The notes: a model not told the origin generated them from the sequence alone. A DNA stretch of 15,817 bases from an uncultured Synergistales bacterium (GCA_905233295.1 CAJODX010000028.1:17663-33479); one strand, 5' to 3'; shown: positions 6,961-14,427, counted from the first letter of the stretch. Numbers and translations: made by a program.

Positions 6961-7554
6961 GTGGTTTATATCACTAGAGTTTATCGCAGAAGTGAAAAAA
7001 CGTTTACCGCTTTTGCGTGGATTGAAATGACTATGAATGAACGTTCTGAAGCAAATTTTAGTCTTCTCGGCAGCGGCGAAGAGTCTGACTATGAAAATCT
7101 GGTTGCTCAAATCCTGCAAAGAGTTGAAGGACTGTCTTCGGCAGGTTTTGAACAGCTTGTTACAGACCTGCTCATTCGCATGGGCTACGAAGTTTACAAA
7201 AATGCAAAACGCCGCATGAGTGCCGGCGCAATACAGGGCATTATCATTGAAGACGGTCCTGGTTACAGACCCATCTATATTCAGACAAGAAAATTAAAAC
7301 GCGGTAGCATCATAACGAGCTGGAGCATGCAGAGTTTCGGCGATGCTGTTGCTCGCAAGGCAGGACGCGGACTTCTCGTTACGAACGCAGGATTTTCAAA
7401 GCCTGCTCAGGACTATGCAAAAGAGAAGAAAATAATTTTAATCGACGGCGGAATTTTGGCGCGGCTGATGATCGTTCATAATTTCTGTGTCAATGTAAGA
7501 GAAGTCGTTGAAGTCAAATCAATAGATCCTGGCGCATTCAGCGACTATGAGTGA
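6961..7554 (+). CDS. Mrr-like restriction-endonuclease-fold protein, probably catalytically impaired
   Basis: A 197-residue protein whose residues from about 60 to 185 match the Mrr catalytic domain in order: GFEQLVTDLLIRMGYEV (62-78), IYIQ (105-108), GRGLLVTNAGFSKPAQDYA (135-153), IILIDGGILARLM (158-170). Mrr enzymes cut modified DNA using a PD-(D/E)xK site, normally GGIDG followed by QAKR. Here these read GAIQG (Gln92 in place of Asp) and QTRK (Arg110 in place of Lys), and the preceding Gly-rich loop is shortened. The N-terminal winged-helix DNA-recognition domain of full-length Mrr is absent. Cleavage activity is therefore doubtful and a binding role is possible. The start is uncertain: GTG 6961 has no ribosome-binding site, and ATG 7027 (weak GTGGA) or 7033 would give about 175 residues. 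Confidence 0.8.
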   Translation: MVYITRVYRRSEKTFTAFAWIEMTMNERSEANFSLLGSGEESDYENLVAQILQRVEGLSSAGFEQLVTDLLIRMGYEVYKNAKRRMSAGAIQGIIIEDGPGYRPIYIQTRKLKRGSIITSWSMQSFGDAVARKAGRGLLVTNAGFSKPAQDYAKEKKIILIDGGILARLMIVHNFCVNVREVVEVKSIDPGAFSDYE

Positions 7555-7576
7555 AAAAATATAATTTTCGCGAAAA
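7537..7576 (+). promoter_or_regulatory. Possible promoter plus 12-bp palindrome before the PHP gene
   Basis: TATAAT (7560-7565) lies 17 bases after a weak -35 (TTCAGC, 7537-7542) at the end of the Mrr-like gene. It is directly followed by the perfect palindrome TTTTCGCGAAAA (7565-7576), which touches the Shine-Dalgarno site. The palindrome could be a small operator or chance in AT-rich DNA. Confidence 0.3.
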
Positions 7577-7595
7577 GGAGATGAAATAAAAAATA

Positions 7596-8437
7596 ATGTC
7601 TTGCGATACAGATTTGCATATTCACACAAACGCTTCGGACGGAACATACAGTCCCGAAGAATTATTAAAAAAAATTCACGAAGCCGGAATAAAAATTTTT
7701 GCAGTTACTGACCACGATACGATAAACGGTGCGCTTGAAATGCAAAAAATTCTTAAATCCGAGCAGAATGACACGGTAAAATTTTTCAAAGGAATAGAAT
7801 TTTCCTGCCGTATCGAAAAAACAGGCGCGAAATGTCATATTCTGGGCTTGAATTATGATGAAAAAAACGAAGCTTTTCAAAATGCCTTGAATGCGGGAGC
7901 AAAATTGCGGCATGAAAAATTTTTTAGGAGAATAGAATTTCTCCGCGACAGATTCAAAATTACCTTCACTGATTCAGAAATCGAAAATTTATTGAAAATC
8001 CCAAGCGTCGGCAAACCTCATCTCGGAAACTTAATCGTGAAAAAAGGTTTTGCCTCAACGCGTGCTGAGGCTATTGAAAATTTTATCGACAAATGCAAAA
8101 CGGGCAATGATAAAATAGAAGCCGAACTCGCAGTCAGCGCGATAAATTCTTCCGGCGGCATATCAGTATGGGCACACCCTTTGGGCGGTGAACGTGAAGC
8201 GGAACTTTCAGAAGAAAAATTCAGCTTTACACTGAAAAATTTCTTGAATGTTATTATTCAAAATACGAAATCTCAAAGTGTGAATGGCTCGCCGAAAGAG
8301 CAAAGCGCGAAAATCTTTTTATATCCGGCGGCAGCGACTGCCACGGCACTAACAAAAATATTCCGCTTGGAAAACTGAACGCTGAAAATAAAAAGATTAA
8401 TCAGGATTCTTTAACCATTGTGAACTTCCTGTGCTAA
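7596..8437 (+). pseudogene. PHP-domain metal-dependent phosphoesterase, frameshifted near 8237-8250
   Basis: The first frame (to about 8245) has the PHP metal-binding motifs: DLHIH with His8 and His10, SDG with Asp15, TDHD with Asp39-His40, Glu68, His81, PH with His142, and AHP with His194. These fit COG0613-type phosphoesterases (nucleoside 3',5'-bisphosphate or 5'-3' RNA or DNA trimming activities are known in the family). After TLKNFL the frame reads nonsense and stops at 8378. The -1 frame from 8246 continues the family: ECYYSKYE, then CEWLAERAKRENLFISGGSDCHG with the last Asp-x-His metal ligands, then IPLGKL, stopping at 8437. The whole would be about 280 residues. As read, the product lacks the last metal ligands and should be inactive. 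The AAGGAG site is 15 bases upstream of the ATG. The gene follows the Mrr-like gene by 41 bases. Confidence 0.87.
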
Positions 8438-8484
8438 AGCCGCAGGTGTTTACGCCGAACATAACTTAAAGGAGATGTTTTTTT

Positions 8485-9006
8485 ATGAGTATTCAGAATA
8501 TTCAGCAGAGCGTTCAAAACGTAAGCGAATATAAAATCACCAAAAAAAAGGAAACAGAAATTCAACAGACCGAACAGATCGCGCAGGAAATCCGCCAGAT
8601 TGACGAATATGACAAAGAAAATCCCGTAGGCGAAGAAGTCGAAGGAATTTACAGCGTTTCACACGATGATGAGGGAAATTTGAAAATCAATTACAAACAG
8701 CCGGCTTCAAAAAATGAAACGCAAAACGGCGAAGATTCAGAATCTGAAACAATGCAGGTTAAAGCCAATGAAAAGACAGATAAAGCTGCAGGCGGTGCAG
8801 CTCCGGCAGCATCAGGCAGCGAAGAAGCTTCAAGCTCTGACTCTGATGACGATGATGATGAACTTGAAGAACTCAAAAAACAACGTGATGCAATAAAACA
8901 GCAGCTGAACCGTGAAGTTAGTGAAGATGTAAAGGCGACTTTACGCGCACAGCTCCAAGCGATTGAAGTTCAAATTGCTCTGAAATCTTCAGGAACTTCC
9001 GATTAA
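8485..9006 (+). CDS. Acidic low-complexity protein with C-terminal coiled coil, unknown function
   Basis: A 173-residue protein with no signal peptide or membrane helix. Residues 1-40 are Gln/Glu-rich. Residues 41-73 form a compact ordered-looking block (EYDKENPVGEEVEGIYSVSH and onward). Residues 75-125 are disordered, with Ala/Gly, Ser and a run of five Asp. Residues 126-166 are a heptad-like coiled coil (LEELKKQRDAIKQQL, then LRAQLQAIEVQIA) that loosely recalls FlxA-like proteins. I do not recognise the family. A good AAAGGAG site sits 10 bases before ATG 8485. It precedes hflK by 82 bases with a weak hairpin between, so co-transcription with hflKC is possible but unproven. Confidence 0.75.
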   Translation: MSIQNIQQSVQNVSEYKITKKKETEIQQTEQIAQEIRQIDEYDKENPVGEEVEGIYSVSHDDEGNLKINYKQPASKNETQNGEDSESETMQVKANEKTDKAAGGAAPAASGSEEASSSDSDDDDDELEELKKQRDAIKQQLNREVSEDVKATLRAQLQAIEVQIALKSSGTSD

Positions 9007-9024
9007 AAAATCTTATCCAAGATC

Positions 9025-9058
9025 AAGCTACCGCCATTTTATTAAGTGGCGGCTTCTT
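9025..9058 (+). terminator. Weak terminator-like hairpin before hflK
   Basis: CCGCCA (9031-9036) pairs with TGGCGG (9047-9052) around a 10-nt loop, and outer AAG/CTT can pair with a bulge. The downstream T content is poor (CTTCTTAA), so it may only partly terminate. Confidence 0.4.
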
Positions 9059-9088
9059 AATGCGAAAATTCAGAAAGGAAAAATTTTT

Positions 9089-9988
9089 ATGCGAAGTCAA
9101 AAATTTTTTGGCGTGTTTTTTATCGCCACTGTTTTGGCTGTTCTCGTTTTTCTCGACGGCTTTTATACCGTAGGCGAACAGGAGCAGGCTGTCATAACAA
9201 TGTTCGGCAGTATCGTAAGGACAGACACTGCGGGATTATATTTTAAAATTCCGTTTGTTCAGCAGGTTAATATCGTTGACATGACAACGCACGGCACCGG
9301 CATAGGCTACAGAACGGACAAGAGCGGAAGAAATGTTGCCCGTGATGATGAGAGCGTAATGATAACTTCGGATTTCAATTTCGTGAACATTGATTTTTAT
9401 CTTGAATATAAAGTTTCTGATCCTGTTGCGTATCTGTACAACGCTGACACACCCGAAAATATTTTGCGCAATATGTTGCTGGCATGCATTCGCGGCACTG
9501 TCGCGGACTATCCGGTCGATGAGGTTATAACTACGGGGAAAAGTCAAATTCAGACTTCAGTGCGTGAAAAATTGACTGAGATGCTGACACAGAGCAATAT
9601 CGGGCTTCAATGCGTCAATCTCACCGTGCAGGACGCTGAACCGCCGACAGAAAAAATAATTCAGGCTTTCAAAGAGGTTGAAACAGCTCGTCAGGCTCGT
9701 GAGACTATGATTAACAGCGCAAAAAAATATCAGTCTGAACAAATTCCTCTGGCTGAAGCAAAAGCCGACCAGATCATTCAAAAAGCAGAAGCATTCAAAT
9801 CCGCACGTATTGCCGAAGCCAACGGTCAAACAGCCCGTTTCAACAATATGTTCGAGGAATATAAATCCTATCCGTTGATAACGAAACAGAGATTATATTT
9901 TGAAGCACTCGAAGAGGTTTTGCCGAACGCGAAAGTTATCATAACGGACGGAACATCGGAAAAACTTTTGCCGCTCGATAAATTTTAA
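9089..9988 (+). CDS. hflK: HflK-like band-7/SPFH membrane protein
   Basis: This 299-residue protein has one N-terminal membrane helix (about 5-24), a short FYTVGEQEQAVI entry and an SPFH/band-7 domain (roughly 26-200). A charged Ala/Glu/Gln-rich helix follows (about 200-255, starting FKEVETARQARE). HflK and HflC form a large cage in the inner membrane, facing the periplasm, that encloses FtsH and limits its proteolysis. This copy lacks the long Gly-rich cytoplasmic N-terminus of E. coli HflK (419 residues). HflK is assigned by order before hflC and the QDAEPP segment typical of HflK. The AGAAAGGAA site precedes ATG 9089, and hflC follows after 13 bases. FtsH is not in the window. Confidence 0.88.
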   Translation: MRSQKFFGVFFIATVLAVLVFLDGFYTVGEQEQAVITMFGSIVRTDTAGLYFKIPFVQQVNIVDMTTHGTGIGYRTDKSGRNVARDDESVMITSDFNFVNIDFYLEYKVSDPVAYLYNADTPENILRNMLLACIRGTVADYPVDEVITTGKSQIQTSVREKLTEMLTQSNIGLQCVNLTVQDAEPPTEKIIQAFKEVETARQARETMINSAKKYQSEQIPLAEAKADQIIQKAEAFKSARIAEANGQTARFNNMFEEYKSYPLITKQRLYFEALEEVLPNAKVIITDGTSEKLLPLDKF

Positions 9989-10001
9989 GGAGTGATTTTT
10001 A

Positions 10002-10907
10002 ATGAAAAATTTTGTCGTAAGAAGTTCGCTGCTTTTAATTTTAATCGTGTTCGTTTTAACTCTTCCGTTTTCGTTTTACATTGTCGGACCTAACGAATAC
10101 GCCGCACTGTTCGAGTTCGGGAAAATAGTTTCGATAATCGACACGCCGGGAATAAAATACAGACTTCCTGCTGTCAACACCGTTCAGCATATTTCAAAGA
10201 AACTTCATCTTTACGATATTCCACGCTCCGGAGTTATTACGAAAGATAAAAAATCAATGATTGCCGACAACTATGTAACATGGCGTGTTATTGACCCAGT
10301 GAAATACATTCAGACTTTAAACGCCGTTGAAGCCCGTGCGCGTGAACGCATTGAAGCCGCTGTATATAACGCTGTCAAAAATGTAATTTCGTCAATGACT
10401 CAAGACGAGGTTATCGAGGCTCGCGGAGGAAAACTTTCAACAAAAATTGCTGAAGATTCAAATTCTGACATCGGCATGTACGGTATTGCAATAGTCCAGA
10501 CCGAAATGAAAGCTCTGGATCTTCCTGACGATAACAAATCCGCAGTCTATGAACGTATGATTTCGGAACGTCAGAACATCGCAGCGTCTTACACAGCCGA
10601 AGGAAATTCAGAGGCTCAGAAAATCCGTAACAGAACAGACAGGGAAGCCGCTGTTAAGTCCGCCGAAGCCGAACAGAAAGCCGCCGTCCTGACAGCCGAA
10701 GGTGAAGCTGAGTATATGAAAATTTTGCAGAATGCCTACGATACGCCGGAGAAAGCTGAATTTTATAATTTTCTGCGTTCTCTTGACGCTCTTAAAAAAT
10801 CAATGAAGGGCAGCGGGGAAAAAATTATTATTCTTGACAAAAATTCTTTGCTCGGGAAAATTTTATCAAATTCGCAAGAAGACTCCCTTTCTATAAGCGG
10901 AAGATGA
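10002..10907 (+). CDS. hflC: HflC-like band-7/SPFH membrane protein
   Basis: This 301-residue partner of HflK has an N-terminal membrane helix (about 9-28), then FYIVGPNEYAALFEFGKI and PGIKYRLP, a band-7 domain, and the HflC-typical stretch SERQNIAASYTAEGNSEAQK (about 189-208). An alanine/glutamate-rich helix follows with AEAEQKAAVLTAEGEAEY, then a C-terminal FYNFLRSLDALKK segment that aligns with the end of HflC proteins. It acts with HflK to shield FtsH in the inner membrane. A TAAGGAG site directly overlapping the end of hflK precedes ATG 10002. The two genes are 13 bases apart and clearly one operon. Confidence 0.93.
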   Translation: MKNFVVRSSLLLILIVFVLTLPFSFYIVGPNEYAALFEFGKIVSIIDTPGIKYRLPAVNTVQHISKKLHLYDIPRSGVITKDKKSMIADNYVTWRVIDPVKYIQTLNAVEARARERIEAAVYNAVKNVISSMTQDEVIEARGGKLSTKIAEDSNSDIGMYGIAIVQTEMKALDLPDDNKSAVYERMISERQNIAASYTAEGNSEAQKIRNRTDREAAVKSAEAEQKAAVLTAEGEAEYMKILQNAYDTPEKAEFYNFLRSLDALKKSMKGSGEKIIILDKNSLLGKILSNSQEDSLSISGR

Positions 10908-10908
10908 A

Positions 10909-10938
10909 TTGCGCCGTATAAGTGAATCGTGGTATAAT
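10909..10938 (+). promoter_or_regulatory. Extended -10 promoter after hflC
   Basis: TTGCGC (10909-10914), an 18-nt spacer and TGGTATAAT with a perfect -10 (10933-10938) and the TG extension at 10930-10931. It begins 2 bases after the hflC stop. Its start near 10945 would give a leader of about 220 bases before gap, or a separate short RNA. Confidence 0.6.
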
Positions 10939-10944
10939 TTTTAA

Positions 10945-11090
10945 AGTTGAATAGATAGAATACTCAAATGGGATTCTGACGATGTAAAAAATAGTCAGGA
11001 ATGCGAAAAATTCGCGGACTTGATAAAGGTGTGTAGTACGCCGGCAGTTTAGGCTGTAAAACTCGGAGCATAATTTATTTTTTATATGTT
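10945..11090 (+). other. Possible structured leader or small RNA between hflC and gap
   Basis: No convincing gene is seen in the 256-base hflC-gap spacer. Several hairpins occur in a row: 10974-10980 with 10994-11000; GCGAA/TTCGC at 11003-11015; GGTGT/ACGCC at 11028-11042; and CCG+AGTTT pairing with AAACT+CGG (11041-11066). The third and fourth share bases 11041-11042 and so cannot both form fully. The last is followed by AT-rich DNA with a T run at 11078-11082. It matches no RNA family I recognise (not tRNA, SRP RNA, tmRNA or RNase P). Confidence 0.3.
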
Positions 11091-11099
11091 TTGAGTAGC

Positions 11100-11105
11100 T
11101 ATAAT
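11100..11105 (+). promoter_or_regulatory. Possible -10 element for gap
   Basis: Perfect TATAAT, 58 bases upstream of the gap ATG, without a recognisable -35 box at the right distance. If active, gap has a short independent leader as well as the upstream promoter at 10909-10938. Confidence 0.4.
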
Positions 11106-11163
11106 AATTTCGTTTTTTAAAAAAATAAAAAAAAGAAAAATTTTTCAGGAGGAATTTTTTATT

Positions 11164-12177
11164 ATGGCTGTAAGAGTTGCTATTAACGGTTTCGGAAGAA
11201 TCGGACGCCTTGCTTTCCGCCAGATGTTTGACGCTGAAGGTTACGAAGTCGTAGCCATCAACGACCTTGTTGCGCCGAAAATGCTTGCCCATCTTCTCAA
11301 ATATGACACAACACACGGACGCTACAAAAAGACAGTCGATTTTGATGACGAGAAAGGCACAATCACAGTTGACGGAAAAGTTATCACGATTTACGCCAAA
11401 CCCAAAGCAGAAGAGCTTCCTTGGGGCGAACTTAAAGTTGATGTAGTTCTTGAATGCTCTGGTTTCTACACATCAAAGGCAAAGGCTGAAGCACACATCA
11501 AAGCCGGCGCACGCAAAGTCGTAATTTCAGCTCCCGCAGGCAATGACCTTCCGACAATCGTTTTTAACGTCAACCACAAAACGCTCAAACCCGAAGACAC
11601 GATCATTTCAGCAGCTTCATGCACAACGAACTGCCTTGCTCCTATGGCAAAGGCTCTCAACGACCTTGCCCCGATCGAGTCAGGCTTTATGACAACAGTT
11701 CACGCTTACACAGGCGATCAGATGGTTCTCGACGGACCTCACCGCAAAGGCGATTTACGCAGAGCGCGTGCAGCAGCATGCAACATCGTTCCGAACTCAA
11801 CAGGCGCAGCAAAAGCAATCGGACTTGTTATTCCCGAGCTTGCTGGCAAACTTGACGGCGCGGCACAGAGAGTTCCTACACCGACAGGCTCAACGACAAT
11901 CCTTGACGCAGTTGTCAACGGCACAGTAACAGTTGAGCAGGTCAACGCTCAGATGAAGAAAGAAGAAACAGAGTCATTCGAGTATAACACCGACCAGATT
12001 GTTTCGTCCGACATCATCGACAGCACAGCAGGTTCAATCTTTGACGCAACTCAGACGAAAGTCAAACCCGTAGGTGCTGACAAAACGCTTGTTCAGGTTG
12101 TTTCATGGTACGACAACGAAAATTCATACACGAGCCAGATGGTTCGCACAATCAAATATTTCTCAGAGCTTAGATAA
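11164..12177 (+). CDS. gap: Glyceraldehyde-3-phosphate dehydrogenase, type I
   Basis: This 337-residue homotetrameric glycolytic enzyme oxidises glyceraldehyde 3-phosphate to 1,3-bisphosphoglycerate. The NAD-binding fold has INGFGRIGR (7-15) and Asp34, which favours NAD over NADP. The catalytic segment SAASCTTNCLAP places the nucleophile at Cys153 and the base at His180 (TTVHAYTGDQ). The WYDNENSYTSQMV end is canonical. All key residues are intact and length is normal. A strong CAGGAGGAA site precedes ATG 11164. GC content and codon choice look richer than neighbouring genes, as expected for high expression. pgk and tpi are not adjacent. A strong terminator follows the stop within 22-50 bases, so gap is transcribed alone or from the hflC-side promoter. 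Confidence 0.98.
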   Translation: MAVRVAINGFGRIGRLAFRQMFDAEGYEVVAINDLVAPKMLAHLLKYDTTHGRYKKTVDFDDEKGTITVDGKVITIYAKPKAEELPWGELKVDVVLECSGFYTSKAKAEAHIKAGARKVVISAPAGNDLPTIVFNVNHKTLKPEDTIISAASCTTNCLAPMAKALNDLAPIESGFMTTVHAYTGDQMVLDGPHRKGDLRRARAAACNIVPNSTGAAKAIGLVIPELAGKLDGAAQRVPTPTGSTTILDAVVNGTVTVEQVNAQMKKEETESFEYNTDQIVSSDIIDSTAGSIFDATQTKVKPVGADKTLVQVVSWYDNENSYTSQMVRTIKYFSELR

Positions 12178-12198
12178 ATTTCAAGTTTTGAAAATTTT

Positions 12199-12230
12199 GC
12201 TCCTGTCCGTAAAAAGACGGGAGCTTTTTT
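12199..12230 (+). terminator. Strong rho-independent terminator after gap
   Basis: GCTCCTGTC (12199-12207) pairs with GACGGGAGC (12216-12224) as a 9-bp stem with one wobble pair, an 8-nt loop and then six T. It ends 2 bases before the stop of the converging membrane-protein gene and so also separates the two convergent units. Confidence 0.93.
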
Positions 12231-12232
12231 AA

Positions 12233-12466
12233 TTAAAAAAACATTTCCCGGCATAAAAGCACTATGCCGATAACGCCCAGAATTAACAGGACTGCGCTCA
12301 CGATTGCATAGTCCAAGAAAAACAGAACCGCTCCGGCGATTAAAAATATCGGTGAAAGAAACATTAACGCCAAAAGCGGATTAACGAAAAGGAAATAAAC
12401 AAGATCGAAAATTATTTCAAAAAATCCCACGATTTCTTCAAAAAAATATTTTATTTTTTCCCACAT
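12233..12466 (-). CDS. Small membrane protein with two helices, unknown function
   Basis: A 77-residue protein with an amphipathic aromatic start (WEKIKYFFEEIVGFFEIIFDLVYFLF) and two strongly hydrophobic segments at about 29-50 and 53-71. It ends in CREMFF. No family is recognised; the absence of polar catalytic residues suggests a structural or accessory membrane role. ATG 12466 has an AAAGGAG site 10 bases upstream. That site directly adjoins the T-tract of the PTS terminator, and no separate promoter is visible, so its expression may rely on read-through. It converges on gap. Confidence 0.72.
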   Translation of the reverse strand: MWEKIKYFFEEIVGFFEIIFDLVYFLFVNPLLALMFLSPIFLIAGAVLFFLDYAIVSAVLLILGVIGIVLLCREMFF

Positions 12467-12483
12467 GAAAATTTTTCTCCTTT

Positions 12484-12531
12484 CAAAAAAAAGAAAAAAA
12501 TTCCCCGAAGCTTTTTTAACTCCGGGAAATT
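12484..12531 (-). terminator. Rho-independent terminator after the PTS gene
   Basis: On the minus strand a 12-bp stem (12520-12531 with 12499-12510, two wobble pairs) closes a 9-nt loop and is followed by a T-run with one C (12484-12498). It lies 17 bases beyond the PTS stop. Confidence 0.93.
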
Positions 12532-12547
12532 CTTTGAACTCAAAAAT

Positions 12548-14407
12548 TTAAATGTCCGCGCCGAATTTTACATTTTCGTAATCGTCGCTGTTCGTGAGAA
12601 GCAGAACGACCGTATCAGGATGTCCGGCTGCCTTGATTTTTTCGCGGTTGAACTTCATCAGTTTCTGTCCTTTTTTGACTTTGTCGCCTTCTTTGACAAA
12701 ATCTTCAAAGCCGTCGCCTTTCATCTCGACAGTGTCAACACCGACATGAATCAAAACTTCCATGTCATTTTCGCCGCTGATTCCGATTGCGTGTTTACTC
12801 TCGGCAACAGATGAAATTTCGCCGTCGATTGGCGCATAAACAAATTCATCTTCGGGCTGAATGCCGACACCCTGTCCTAAAGTTCCTGCTGCGAACGTCG
12901 GGTCGGGAATCTCTGTGTAAGGAATAATTTTTCCTGCTGTGCACTGTGCGATTTCACCTGCTGACGAGCTTATGACTGTTGAAAATTCGACAGCCTTTGC
13001 AGGTTCTTCAGCTTTGACTTCAGCCGGAGCAGCTTCAGCTTCTTCCTCTTTCCACATTATCCACGAAAGAATGAAAGCAAGTCCGCCGGAAATTGCAAGC
13101 AGAATCGAATACTGTACAGGCTGCTGGATTGTTAAATAACCCGGAATGCCAGTAACGCCGTAAGCCGCCGCGCCGATTCCTGAGAATGCACCGTAGAAAG
13201 CTCCGACTGTACCTCCGATCATTCCTGCCAGAATCGGCTTGAAGAATCTTAAATTGATACCGAAGATTGCAGGCTCTGTGATGCCGAGTGCCGCGGACAA
13301 TGATGAAGGAATTGCCACGACTTTCGTTCTCTGCTGTCTTGCTTTGAAACCTACCGCCAAGCACGCTCCGAACTGTGCAAAGTTTGCAGCTGAGGCTATG
13401 GGCATCCATGTGTTCAAGCCGCCCTCAACTGAAAGCATTCCTGCCTCGATAACGTTGTACATATGATGAAGTCCCATAACGACAGTCCAAGGATAAATCG
13501 CGCCCATTATTGCAGAACCGAAAGGATTCTTTACGAGAAGCTGCGCACCTGCAAGCACCCACGTTTCAAGCTGTGAGAAAATCGGTCCGATGATTGTGAA
13601 CGTAAGGAAAGTCGTTAATAAAACAGTCGTGAAGGGAACGACAAAAAGGTCAATCATTTCTGGCACATGTTTATGAAGCCATTTTTCAATCGTGCACATC
13701 AGCCACACGGCAATGATGACAGGGATAACGTGTCCCTGATAGCCGACCTTCATAACACGGACAACGAAGTTAAGGAATACAAAATGCCATTCGCCCGGCT
13801 GTGTCGTTCCGACTGCCCATGCGTTGAGAAGATTCGAGTGAATCATAGCAAGACCGATGACTGCTCCAAGGAATGTATTGCCGCCGAAAACTCTCGCCGC
13901 CGAAATCGCAACGATAACAGGCAGGTATGCAAACGCTGTGTTAGCGACCATATCAAGGAAGTCGTACCATGAAGTCTGAGCAAACTCCGGATAAACCTTG
14001 CCCATCGCTTCGACAAATCCCATCATCAAACCTGAAGCAACGATTGCAGGGAGAATAGGAACAAAAACATCGCCGATAGCCTTAAGGATTCTTCTCCATA
14101 CGGGCTGCCCCGCAGCTGCAGCAGCTTTAACGTCATCTTTCGTTGCCTCGGTCATGCCGGTAACGCTCAAAAATTCCGCGTAAACCTTGTTTACTGTGCC
14201 CGTGCCGATGATTAACTGAAGCTGTCCGTTGTTCTCGAACATTCCCTTAACGCCGTCAACATTTTCGAGTGCCTTCTTGTTGACTTTGCCGTTGTCCTTG
14301 ATAACGAGCCTGAGCCGTGTGGCGCAGTGTGCCGCCTGGACAATGTTCTCGCGACCGCCGATGTTAGAGACGATCTCTTCCGCGCATTTTCTGTAATCCA
14401 ATGCCAT
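12548..14407 (-). CDS. PTS sugar transporter EIIBCA, sucrose-type (ScrA-like)
   Basis: A 619-residue fusion that imports and phosphorylates a sugar using phosphoryl groups from HPr. The order is EIIB (1-90) with the phosphorylated Cys28 in AAHCATRLR; EIIC (about 105-460), a multi-helix channel with LPAIVASGL, GGNTFLGA, LHHMYN and the ITEPAIFG motif; an acidic, Ala-rich linker; and EIIA-Glc type (about 480-619) with His539 (SKHAIGIS) and active-site His554 (VLIHVGVDTV). The EIIB VDGVKGMF and GTGTVNKVYAEF segments resemble sucrose permeases, but trehalose or another glucoside cannot be excluded. The start is taken at ATG 14407, behind AGGAGG, rather than a longer in-frame extension that would overlap the HAD gene. 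It lies 20 bases after that gene, with no sugar-phosphate hydrolase in the window. Confidence 0.93.
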   Translation of the reverse strand: MALDYRKCAEEIVSNIGGRENIVQAAHCATRLRLVIKDNGKVNKKALENVDGVKGMFENNGQLQLIIGTGTVNKVYAEFLSVTGMTEATKDDVKAAAAAGQPVWRRILKAIGDVFVPILPAIVASGLMMGFVEAMGKVYPEFAQTSWYDFLDMVANTAFAYLPVIVAISAARVFGGNTFLGAVIGLAMIHSNLLNAWAVGTTQPGEWHFVFLNFVVRVMKVGYQGHVIPVIIAVWLMCTIEKWLHKHVPEMIDLFVVPFTTVLLTTFLTFTIIGPIFSQLETWVLAGAQLLVKNPFGSAIMGAIYPWTVVMGLHHMYNVIEAGMLSVEGGLNTWMPIASAANFAQFGACLAVGFKARQQRTKVVAIPSSLSAALGITEPAIFGINLRFFKPILAGMIGGTVGAFYGAFSGIGAAAYGVTGIPGYLTIQQPVQYSILLAISGGLAFILSWIMWKEEEAEAAPAEVKAEEPAKAVEFSTVISSSAGEIAQCTAGKIIPYTEIPDPTFAAGTLGQGVGIQPEDEFVYAPIDGEISSVAESKHAIGISGENDMEVLIHVGVDTVEMKGDGFEDFVKEGDKVKKGQKLMKFNREKIKAAGHPDTVVLLLTNSDDYENVKFGADI

Positions 14408-14427
14408 TAAAAAAACCTCCTGAAAAA

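Noticed and set aside
7581..7589. Three-codon mini ORF (Met-Lys-stop) directly behind the PHP ribosome-binding site
   Set aside because: It is probably an accident of the AT-rich leader; the conserved DLHIH motif fixes the real start at 7596. A regulatory role cannot be excluded but nothing supports it.
8838..8862. GAT/GAC triplet repeat in the acidic protein gene, as a possible phase-variation tract
   Set aside because: The units are triplets, so length change keeps the frame, and the tract is short and imperfect.
8691..8876. Minus-strand frame beginning with a poly-serine run
   Set aside because: It is the complement of the Asp/Ser-rich codons of the acidic protein on the plus strand; low complexity only.
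10891..11316. A 141-codon minus-strand open frame across the hflC-gap spacer and start of gap
   Set aside because: It is antisense to the conserved gap start, has aromatic- and Lys/Asn-rich composition typical of translated AT-rich spacer, and shows no ribosome-binding site or family motif.
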